Assembly (NCBI GenBank): GCA_021399445.1
Contig: JAJTUQ010000011.1
Span: forward strand, 620,001-684,000
Length of the DNA: 64,000 bases
From: Xylogone sp. PMI_703
Taxonomy: Eukaryota; Ascomycota; Leotiomycetes
Direction of reading: 5' to 3'
Positions 55,924 through 64,000 of this stretch are shown one piece after another. The notes beneath the pieces are model-generated. The model was not told the origin of the DNA. It saw nothing but the letters and a program-made list of their open reading frames with translations, and did not search any database. A program made the translations under genes and the position numbers. Every line of letters begins with the position of its first letter. Positions within the stretch are counted from its first letter, which is position 1.

Positions 55924-56727
55924 ATGGTGTTCTCTCCTTCGAGATACGTCGAGATCCCAAACATCGATCTACTTACCTGGACCTTTGAAGGTACTGAGTA
56001 TGACCGGGACAAAGATGTGAGCTTTCCTTAACCACTCTGGCTTTTACTACCGAGATTAAGTATGATATAATGATGATCTGTTAGATATATATCGATGCTA
56101 TCGACGATAGGCGGAGACTTACCTATTCCCAAGCGCGGAGTATGGTCAGAAAGTTGATAAGTGGTTTCAAAAGTCATGGCGTGAAACCCGGAGATAGTGT
56201 GCTCGTAAATTCCTTCAGTGACGTAAGTTGTCCATCTCAATTGTGTTGAAAATTTCATCAACCAAGTTAGATTTAACTTTTTGAGACAGATTATGTACCC
56301 CATGCTTTACTTAGGGATCGTAGGTACCGGCGCTTCATTTGTCGGATCAAATCCGAGCAACACTCCTGAAGAGCTATCTCACATATTTTCTTTAACATCT
56401 GTACGATACATCATTACTTCACCTCAGCATATCTCCAATATTATGCTTTCAAATAGCAGCCTCTCCGATCCAGTCCCCGTGGATAATATATTCATCTTCG
56501 ATACACCCCACAACCCCTCCGTTCCACCCAGCTTTCAATCTTGGCAGACTCTGCTTCAACACGGAGAGAGTACATGGGTGCATTTCGACGACGAAACCAG
56601 CTCAAAGGAAAACATAGCTTCATTATTCTCTACGAGCGGTACGACCGGACTGTTCAAGATAGCAGCCGTATCCCACCACGCAACCATAGCCCGCTGCATC
56701 GCTTCTAAATGCCTCATAAGGCAATAG
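55924..56727 (+). pseudogene. Acyl-CoA synthetase/4-coumarate-CoA ligase-like gene, 3'-truncated
   Basis: Exons 55924-56016, 56085-56222 and 56290-56727, phases consistent. It encodes the N-terminal AMP-binding region: YVEIPNIDLLTWTFEG, AIDDRRRLTYSQARSMVRKL, GVKPGDSVLVNSFSD-IMYPM, GTGASFVGSNPSNTPEELSH, VRYIITSPQ, and LFSTSGTTGLFKIAAVSHH (A3 phosphate-binding loop). It then stops at residue 222, whereas the family is about 550 residues. The adenylate-binding, hinge and C-terminal catalytic Lys motifs are absent. The 3' part was probably lost by deletion; a MITE lies 177 bp downstream. The LPK of the A3 loop is LFK here. Confidence 0.8.
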
Positions 56728-56903
56728 TGCAGAGACAGGAAAGTGTGGTTTATTGCGGCCTGTACGAAGTATATGGGAGGATACTGAATGTGGCCATGTT
56801 GATGGATTGATGGGAGAGAGAACTGAGGTTACAGGAAGAGCTATATAAGTTACAGAGGGATTGGCTGGAGCCTAGGGTCACATGACCCTACAACAATATA
56901 TTT

Positions 56904-57306
56904 GTTCTAGCCCATACGCGAATCGCCCCATTCGCGAATGGGCCAGCCCATCCACCAATATTTTGCACATCTTCCACTTTTTGAGCACTTTATCAACGAT
57001 TTCTTTTAAAATTTATAATTACATTGAATTCTAGAGATCTTAAGCTGTAAAACGGTATAAATAAAAATAGATTTCAAGGTTGCGATAAGGTCAAAAATGT
57101 ATGTGACCTAGCTGTAACTTTTGTTACATTCAGAGTTATAACAAAAACTTTATATCATTTGAAAGCTTGAAAGTTCTAATATTTGTTTCTATCAAAACAA
57201 CAAACTGTAAATCTTGGTTGTGTGTTCGGAAGTGGAAGATGTGCAAAATATTGGTGGATGGGCTGGCCCATTCGCGAATGGGGCATATTCGCGTATGGGC
57301 TAGAAC
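56904..57306. mobile_element. MITE with ~76 bp terminal inverted repeats
   Basis: Arms 56904-56979 and 57230-57306 are nearly perfect inverted repeats starting GTTCTAGCCCATACGCGAAT. Each arm contains the 16 bp palindrome CCCATTCGCGAATGGG. The element is flanked on both sides by ATATTT (56898-56903 and 57307-57312), a likely 6 bp target duplication. The 250 bp core is AT-rich and non-coding. No autonomous partner is visible in this window. Confidence 0.85.
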
Positions 57307-57570
57307 ATATTTATGGCTACGTATAGAGGTCTCAAGGGCTTGGGGGCCTGAGGCCATAAACCTCCTTCAGATTAGGATTAGTTACATTGCGAGGTCAACT
57401 ATGTGACAGTTACAGATGCGCGTGCCTGACTCCGTACGTAACGTACAATGCCTACAACTTCTCACCCTCCCTTGCCAGGTTTCGGTGAGTGTCTCGGCGC
57501 CGAAGTTCTCGAATTCTGCTGTCCTGTATAACCGCAACTAAAGGGCTGTCTCTCTTCCTCTGTTTTCTGA

Positions 57571-58110
57571 TCATATAGGCTGAGTGCTGGCACTTATGGC
57601 TCCAGAACCCGTCTTCAATCGCCTCAAAGCTTGTTCAGTGTTTGAGACATGATCAGCGGCCACTTGAAGGGTACTGGAGTGCTGCTCTGCCATTATATGA
57701 ATCTTTTTCTGTAGTTGCTCTATTACCGCGAGAAGATTTGCTATTTGCGCCCCATTAGTAGCTTGCTCGTGAGCACTTCCTGGACTCCAAGAATTGAGAA
57801 GCCTTGATAGTTGGAGATATGCCGTGCGGCATGCCGTATGTTGAACTTGCTCCTCAAATAAGGCTTGCTGACACATCTCACGAAACTGCGTCTCCCTCTG
57901 CAAAGCTATAGCGTATCCGTCAATCGCGGCCACCATCTTGGTAATTTTCTCTTCCATAGATGACAACCGTTTATTTGCAATTCGGTATTTGACATAGAGG
58001 TACTCTTCATCGTCTTCCTGAAATTCTTTAAAGTCTGAGTTATCTGAATTCGCGGAAAGAGATGGGGCGACTTCCACTGAGCCCCCGTCGTACAGATTTT
58101 GGAAAGACAT
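57571..58110 (-). CDS. Unknown coiled-coil protein, member of a divergent pair
   Basis: Single open frame of 179 codons from ATG at 58110. Acidic N-terminus (KEFQEDDEEYLYVKYRIAN), then heptad-like helices (RLSSMEEKITKMVAAIDGYA, QREMCQQ-type region, IANLLAVIEQLQKKIHIMAE, LRRLKTGSGA). No signal peptide or transmembrane segment. Family not recognised. It shares a 266 bp divergent promoter with the next gene, which also ends in a leucine-zipper-like helix, so the two products could interact (inference). Confidence 0.5.
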   Translation of the reverse strand: MSFQNLYDGGSVEVAPSLSANSDNSDFKEFQEDDEEYLYVKYRIANKRLSSMEEKITKMVAAIDGYAIALQRETQFREMCQQALFEEQVQHTACRTAYLQLSRLLNSWSPGSAHEQATNGAQIANLLAVIEQLQKKIHIMAEQHSSTLQVAADHVSNTEQALRRLKTGSGAISASTQPI

Positions 58111-58376
58111 ATTGTTTGCTAAAAGAGATGTGGAAGATTTCCGAAATATTGCATTATATCCTCCCTATTTGCAATGTTTGTTCTAAATTTGTATCGTCCG
58201 AATGTAAAAATAGGATAGCACAACCACTTTTATATATAGCAGTCTACAGCTTGCTGACTTCTCTTTTGCGAGCAGACTATTATTATAAGTAGTATCTCTA
58301 CTCTAGAGGGCCTCGCAGAAATAGAAACACATCCTCCATCCCAACAAACGCTCAATTTCAACAGGTTTGCCTAGGT

Positions 58377-59168
58377 ATGTCCACACTTTCGCCACAGAGT
58401 AACTCTTACGCGGCACATGGAGAATGTCCCATCGTCATCGATCGAGTTTTCAAATGCCTCGAGTGCCAACAATACGTTGTATTTCCTTCAGTTCCACCAA
58501 AGGCCCCGGCTGGTAGCGGCAGCATGCCAACAGACTTACCAGTCCCTGCCTTTGAGGCTATTGATCAGTCAGACTGCTCTCAAGATCCCTTCTCCTATGA
58601 TTTCTACTCTCTTCAGCTCCCGGCCCCAGATCCTTCAGATCTAGGACAATTAGCAATTTCACCATCAACTTTTCCAGTCTCTTTTGTCTCACAAGATATC
58701 CCTCAATTTCCATTACTCCAATCCATAGATGTACCAACTGCAGATCCGTATTATAATACATGTGACTTATCGACAGTAGCATTACTCCGTTTAGAGATTG
58801 ATCAGCTCAAAAACACCGTTCATACTCTACAGGAAAGGTATGATGCACTATCTAAAACGGAGTACGCCTGACTAATTCATGACAAAATAGCTACGTGTAG
58901 GTCACATCATTATTTTAAGAGTCAGTTACTCATACCACACAGTAATCCCACTAATCACGCTGGTCATTTTCATGAGGAGGTACCCGATATACCCGCTGAG
59001 CTTCAGAAGTTTAAATGTAAAGACGATGATTTAGAGACTAGACTTCGAGAAGTTGAGGACTATCTGCCATCGCTCCGTTCGTGGGCGGTAGGGGCCACGG
59101 AGAGCTTGAATTGGTTACAAGAGTGTCAGGAAATAGAAAGTGGGAGGAAGAAACAGCAAATCTTATAA
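58377..59168 (+). CDS. Unknown protein with coiled coil, second member of the divergent pair
   Basis: ATG at 58377. 164 codons to TGA at 58869-58871, but the same frame is then open for 98 more codons to TAA at 59166-59168 and looks coding (EVPDIPAELQKFKCKDDDLE, TRLREVEDYLPSLRSWAVGA, TESLNWLQECQEIESGRKK). Either the TGA is a nonsense mutation or it lies in an intron starting at GTACGC (58862) and ending at GTGTAG (~58900) or CACACAG (~58942). Both acceptors keep the frame. Near the N-terminus FKCLECQQYVVF has a CxxC. The middle is Pro/Ser-rich; LLRLEIDQLKNTVHTLQERY is a zipper-like helix. Family not recognised. Confidence 0.5.
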
Positions 59169-61182
59169 TTTAGAAGAACATATTAGAATTACTTAATACT
59201 CGATATTCCTGCGAAACAAAAATCCCGTAGTAAAGTGGATGATTTCAATCGAATTGTAAATAGGTCGACTAAAGTAACGCTTAACGCATTTGTGTCCACC
59301 AGGTTGTATGTTTAATACGGTTTATTAGGGTCTCTTGCGTTTTCCTCTTTAAAATTTGTTTATAAGCTGACCAGTTGAGTGATAAATGTTATATAATAGG
59401 GTGTCTATTAGGATAAAGTATACTGTTTCTTTTCTTGACAGCGCTTCTATAGGTTAAAACTTCAGAAGATTTTAGAGCATTTATCCAAACGAAGCGTAAG
59501 AAAATTGGGTGTGCTTCAGGTCTAAGAAAGCATTAGATAACAGGGGTGAGGAACTCGTGGTTGCATAAGCCTCATGATTGCGTCCAGCTTCACTTGCCGT
59601 CTTTTGAACGTTCAATTCTACAGCCACACCTCGTCCCTGACACCTACGCCCGGCACCTCTGCACAAACAACGCCCTCCCTCCTCCCTCCCTTGTCATCTC
59701 ATCCTACTAATAACCAGTATTATTTATATCGACATAAAAATTGTCGAATCTACTTTACCCCAACAGGTAAAATAGGTCTTTATCTTTTTGGGGTTCCACC
59801 TACTGGTGTCAATAATACATATGATTGTTGAATCCGCACTCACTTAGCGATTAATATATACATATTCTTGAAGTTAGGGTATTACAGTAACTATACCACA
59901 TAAGTTGTAATATTGTTTGGAGCTCTAGATTTACGGATTGGATAAAACGTACTAACCGTAACTAGTTCCATCGTTAAGGGACCGCTTGGGATGGACTGTT
60001 GTCTCCTCCGAGCTCTTCCTTAGTAAATAGATTATGTTGATCATTAAACCCTCTACCCGTAGTTCTCTGGCGTCGGCCGCTCATGGCTAACCTTGGATCA
60101 TGACCGTCGCCGTTTTCAGTCACACGTACCCGAATAGAACCTGACTTCCTCATTTGCTACCTAAAGAAAGGAAATTGACATGCTCCAGATCGATGGAACG
60201 CGAGAAATTAAAAATTCGAGAAGGCAATATCGATCCTTACGTGTCCGATAGGGTTCGAATAGGGAAAGAAATTCATAAAGAAGGGTTTTCAGGGTCATAC
60301 TAAGAATCCGGGTGTCGTTTGTATGGGGTTGTTAGGATTCGATGGTCGACTGGCCGCAGCTCTACAACCATTTCTTGCATAAGTGGTTGTAGAAAGACAA
60401 AAGCAGATCAGGCTTTATGTGCCTCAAAAGCTCGAACCATAGCCGGGCCCTGGATATGACTAAACATCCCCCACATGCAGTGGATTAGGACAAAACCATC
60501 GTCTTCGCCGACACACCGTTTGGCAAGGGAGTAATCGGATTCAGAAGAGAAAGTCAAATTAAGTCTATAGCTAGGTAATTATCTGCTTAGATCTGTATAT
60601 AGGAGTGCGTGAAGCGGCTGAGGTATACGCGACCCGAAAATATCTGGAAAGACGAACGTCCGCTATGAGTCCGTTCGTGCTCATGCGTACCTAGGCTACG
60701 CAGGGTACTGCTTCAACTCTGTTCTATGTTGGGTAGGAGGTAGTGGCTGCATCATCCTGCCCGTGGATTACTGGATGGCCTGCCATCCACCCTATGGTTA
60801 TCCTATTCGTGAGCTAGGTTTTGGGCTTTGTGAACGTTTAGCAGAGCGTAGAGGGGGGTTAAAGTGCGGCTGCCAGTATTCAAACTACAAATGAACTCTC
60901 TTGTCCGAGCTAGCCGGAGTGCGGATAAGTTAATGAAGGACGAAGGAGTACCTCACGCGACGGTAAATATATTCATGGTAGGCATCTGAATCAATCGTAA
61001 GTTTAGGACTCTTCCCTTACCAAAGTAATATTACAACAGAGCACAAAACCGGTAAGCAGTCCTCCTCCTCCTCCCCTGACGCGAGGGCCACCTACAAAAC
61101 CGTCAGCCGACTCGCAGCCCCATCTTTCGTTGAAATCCTGATTCTGCTCCAAGCAAAGGTGCCCGGTTACATCAGAGCAATA
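59169..61182. other. Gene-poor interval
   Basis: 2 kb without a supported gene. An 85-codon frame at 59574-59831 overlaps a CTCCCTCCTCCCTCCC tract and is not called. No strong repeats. Confidence 0.45.
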
Positions 61183-61678
61183 TTAGACCCTGGGGACGAA
61201 GAATTCGACTGACTCGAGTGTCCGGCACTCACTCCCAACCGTTACGACTACCTTCGAGTCGACCATAAAAACGAAGGTACACACTGTTCCTGGCTCCATT
61301 GCACCGGTTGGTGAAGGAGGAAGAACGGCAGATGTGGTCTCATGGTAGGCTAAAGTGAGGCCGTGCGTAGAGCCTTGGAGGCCTAGGATAGACGTTAGAA
61401 TTTGTGCTATGCCATTGCTGGATTCCAAGGTCGCATCAAAGTCAGATGGAGACATCGCAGCTAAGATGGCAGCAGGGTGCACAAAGGTATTGATCGGGTG
61501 AAGACAAGCTGAAGGGCAAGAGGTGCCGGTGGGCAGCTGAGGATTGTCGTCGCTGTCCCAAGTAGCTCGAGGGATCTGGAAATCTGAGGTCCGCAGAGTT
61601 AAGCGTGCCGCAACTATTGCCAATATTCGCTACAAACATGTCCGGGAAGCCGCTGTAGGCTGCTCGTGCTCGATCCAT
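61183..61678 (-). CDS. Hypothetical protein, possibly frameshifted
   Basis: A 146-codon minus frame (to 61183) has protein-like content: ATWDSDDNPQLPTGTSCPSA, CLHPINTFVHPAAILAAMSP, EPGTVCTFVFMVDSKVVVTV. An overlapping frame starting at 61678 (MDRARAAYSGFPDMFVANIG, NSCGTLNSADLRF) would join it by a single shift near 61580. No family recognised; could be a chance frame. Confidence 0.3.
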
Positions 61679-62340
61679 TAGCCGGGAGGCGTCACAACTG
61701 ACAGTGTCTTCGTCTTTAGTATTGTCCTAGGTGAGCCCGGTGTAAGAATGATGGGGCCGCAATTCATGTACATCTCGCGATTGCCGATCTTGTTGAACCC
61801 CAAGATCGTTAACCTTGGCCTCAAAGGCAGGAATCCTGGGCCTGTAGTTACCTCTCATGTTCTTTAGTTGTTCTCTTTAATACTATGTTTTCAATCAAAA
61901 AAATGTTAAATGCGCTGTAATTATAGGATTGAAAACTTATAAACGCTGTAACAATAATGGCTGTTACTGTAGTATTATACTCACTGTAGAGCCTAAACAG
62001 TAGTTGGACTATGCACAATCAGCAAGTTTCTTGACAAGTGGATGTAACAATGGACTATTTTTATTGTTGGACCAAGCAATGGCAAGCATGTTCGAGGGAT
62101 TTTATCATCCATTTCAGTGTATTAGGGTCATTGCTATGTTATTGTATTGCGATAAATTCATAACCTCGAAAATTGTATTGTATTGGGGACCAAAATTGTG
62201 AAGCTGCTACCGCAGCCAACGGGGTCTCTTTTCGGGTGGGCATTTCGAGCCGTTGTCGGATTCTCTGGACGGCGTGTACGCTACACAAGGCTTATGGTGA
62301 TACCTCGGTATGATAATAAGGTTTTGAGTTCAAATAATAC
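61679..62340. other. Intergenic, no gene recognised
   Basis: No gene or obvious repeat, other than possible diverged left sequence of dispersed repeat copy C. Confidence 0.35.
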
Positions 62341-62615
62341 ATTTTTTATAAATATCGGTGGTAGTAAGAGCCTTGATAGTAGTGCCGTAGCAAAAGAACA
62401 TTGTTATGCTGTAAAATGCGCTTCTGTAAATCAGATACGATAGCGATAACGCGAACGTAAATTCTCTAAGTAAAGGAGTTCAGGGTGTTTAGGAGTGGCG
62501 AAGGGAAACTACTTATGCCGAAAAGATTAAAGATACTAATGTATATAGGAATTTGGGCTACTCAAAGTCGAGGTATCTCTTATATTTCTCGACACCCACA
62601 GACAGACGTTATATC
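62341..62615 (+). repeat. Dispersed degenerate repeat, copy C
   Basis: Collinear with copy A (30863-31165): TTTTTTATAAATAT, CTGTAAATCAG, CGCGAACGTAAATT, GGAGTTCAGGGTGTTTAGGA, CTCAAAGTCGAGGTATCTCT, AGACAGACGTTATATC. Non-coding. Confidence 0.7.
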
Positions 62616-62867
62616 TCAAAGCCACTCGAATATCACGTAATAAGGTCAGACCGAATTTGTGAGGTAAAGATCTATATTGTGGTGATAATCTGAACTATTC
62701 ATTTAAGGCAGGCATCGCGATTATCCTCGAGCTACCTATGATTAATCGCCACGGAACACGGCACCCAGTAACTTCTTTCCTTAAAAGAAGCCCTTCGGTG
62801 CCCCAGGTCTCTCCGTGGGCTCACTTAAAGCAGCTAATATGTCCATCTTTTGCTGCTGCATATGCCA

Positions 62868-63050
62868 TCATAACTCTATGAGCTCCAGTCTGAGATTCTG
62901 CTTTTCTCTCCTCAGAGAATTGACTTCCATTTTCAGCCGGATAATGTTGTTCTTATGGATACGCCTATCAAGTATTGGCGTTTGGTACCGTTCATTGGGT
63001 CCATACACAGCCATTACTCTCTTGTAACCTCTTTCTGCGTCAAGTTCCAT
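62868..63050 (-). CDS. Possible gene fragment with basic coiled coil
   Basis: 60-codon minus frame: MELDAERGYKRVMAVYGPNE, RYQTPILDRRIHKNNIIRLK, MEVNSLRREKQNLRLELIEL. It looks helical and protein-like, but is short, with no recognised family or neighbouring exon; it may be a relic. Confidence 0.25.
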   Translation of the reverse strand: MELDAERGYKRVMAVYGPNERYQTPILDRRIHKNNIIRLKMEVNSLRREKQNLRLELIEL

Positions 63051-63250
63051 AGCTTCTAGAGACTACTAGCCAATAGCACTAGTATAAACCTCAACTACCC
63101 AGAAAATAAGACACATTTCAGGTTTCTATTTCTGTATAGCATGTTTTTTGTGCCTTTTAATAGTTGTAATGTCAAATCTCGCCTCAATTTAGAATACCAT
63201 CTCCAGGGCTAAAATTATCCTGTTGTAGCTATTCTCGTTTCAAAGATAGA

Positions 63251-64000
63251 CAGTGCGACGGTATAACCAGTGTTTCCAACAATACTGTATTGCAATACTA
63301 GGGCTGTATGGGTATGGATTGTTTAAGCCAGATCTGTATTGGCATGGATTGTTATATTGCAATACTAGCTTACGTAATACTATAATAACAAGGCTGGAGA
63401 GCCTGTATCGCCGTCGTGACTCTCTAATAGTTCATTATCGTCAAGTTTATGCCATCCAATAGTAATGCCACTTCGGATCCATGACTTTAAACACTCAGTC
63501 TTCTGGATTATGTCTACACCAAGCCTCATACGCTGCCAGGAAATCGTACGCCGTGCGCCTGAGAAGATCCTTTCAGGTTCCGCTGACATAGGTGGTATAG
63601 AGAGGATATCAACAGCCATTTTAAAGAGAATCGGATAAGTAATTTGACGCTCCGGAACAAGCCACCATTCTAGTGCAGTGAGATCCCCTGGATTAATAGG
63701 CGCATCTTTAATAAATGCTTCAAATTCATCATCAAGCCGAGTCTGGATGGACTGATCGCGGTTCCATAGATCGTATGCATCTAGCTCATGAGTAGCTTGC
63801 TCAGTTGTATTGATGTCGGTAGACGTAGTAGCCTTATTCTTATATTGAGCATTCCACAGCTTCCTCACAGCGTCAATAGCTGGCCTCTGCCAGGCCTTCT
63901 TCCATACCCGCTCAAGATAAGCCTTTCGTCGCTGAGGATGAAGAAGTAGTGCTGCTGCATAGGCAGAGACCTCACTAGTCTTGTTATAATACTTGTCAAA
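63251..64000 (-). mobile_element. hAT-type transposon, right part outside window
   Basis: A CAGTGCGACGG end at 63251 has the CAGTG start typical of hAT ends and precedes subterminal repeats (GTATTGCAATACTAG twice; GGTATGGATTGTTTAAG and GGCATGGATTGTTATA). A transposase gene follows on the minus strand and runs off the edge. The other end is not visible, so the target duplication cannot be tested. Confidence 0.7.
63380..64000 (-). CDS. hAT transposase, C-terminal part
   Basis: Open from the window edge (FDKYYNKTSEVSAYAAALLL ...) to the stop at 63380. WWLVPERQITYPILFKMAVD and MSAEPERIFSGARRTISWQR form the hAT C-terminal dimerisation domain, followed by LKSWIRSG. It is a different subfamily from the 9-11 kb element, and no lesion is visible in this part. 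Confidence 0.88.
   Translation of the reverse strand, partial: FDKYYNKTSEVSAYAAALLLHPQRRKAYLERVWKKAWQRPAIDAVRKLWNAQYKNKATTSTDINTTEQATHELDAYDLWNRDQSIQTRLDDEFEAFIKDAPINPGDLTALEWWLVPERQITYPILFKMAVDILSIPPMSAEPERIFSGARRTISWQRMRLGVDIIQKTECLKSWIRSGITIGWHKLDDNELLESHDGDTGSPALLL

Noticed and set aside
59574..59831. 85-codon plus-strand frame
   Set aside because: Low-complexity start over a CTCCCTCC tract, no domain and no conserved exon signals.

Overview
The window is genomic DNA of a filamentous ascomycete (Pezizomycotina; a Eurotiomycete-like genome is plausible, but I cannot name a species). The evidence is: short 45-80 bp spliceosomal introns with GTRNGT donors and CTRAC-type branch sites; fungus-specific families (Zn2Cys6 regulator, HET domain, DUF3716, DUF3723, Rlm1-type MADS box, secreted cupredoxin); and degraded transposons whose stop codons mostly fit C-to-T or G-to-A changes, together with a very AT-rich block. 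Both point to repeat-induced point mutation (RIP).

Layout. 1-1060: 3' part of a sugar-transporter gene. 1061-17883: nested transposons. A Ty1/copia element (1208-6909) lies in an AT-rich block that continues to about 7960. Next comes an autonomous Helitron (about 7960-17881) with a Rep/helicase gene and an oppositely oriented DUF3716 passenger gene. The helicase gene is split by a 3.1 kb hAT element with a perfect 8 bp target duplication. 17884-25800: gene-poor; it holds a palindrome-rich block, a shortened Rlm1-like MADS-box gene whose three exons I reconstructed, and a pogo/Fot1 relic. 25818-28227: a divergent pair of secreted, probably metal-binding proteins (ferritin-like and cupredoxin). 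29191-45000: three Tc1/mariner relics, a HET/NLR relic, a DUF3723 coiled-coil gene with at least one frameshift, a secreted-protein gene abutting a transposon, and an F-box/LRR pseudogene. 45502-56727: the best-preserved gene block, holding an isochorismatase-like protein, a Zn2Cys6 regulator, an MFS sugar transporter, a sulfatase, a secreted glycosidase-like protein and a truncated acyl-CoA ligase. 56904-64000: a MITE with 76 bp inverted repeats, a divergent pair of unknown coiled-coil genes, gene-poor sequence, and the end of another hAT element.

How the parts fit. The regulator, transporter, sulfatase and glycosidase-like genes are consecutive, and the regulator and transporter share a G-rich divergent promoter. 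This is consistent with a small catabolic cluster for a sulfated sugar or aryl sulfate (inference). The DUF3723 gene and NLR remnant, within a repeat-rich accessory region, are recurrent cargo of fungal Starship giant transposons. No captain tyrosine recombinase is visible here, so membership in a Starship is only a hypothesis.

Many genes are multi-exon. I assembled exons by hand from splice signals, reading-frame phase and family motifs; coordinates given as exons are predictions.
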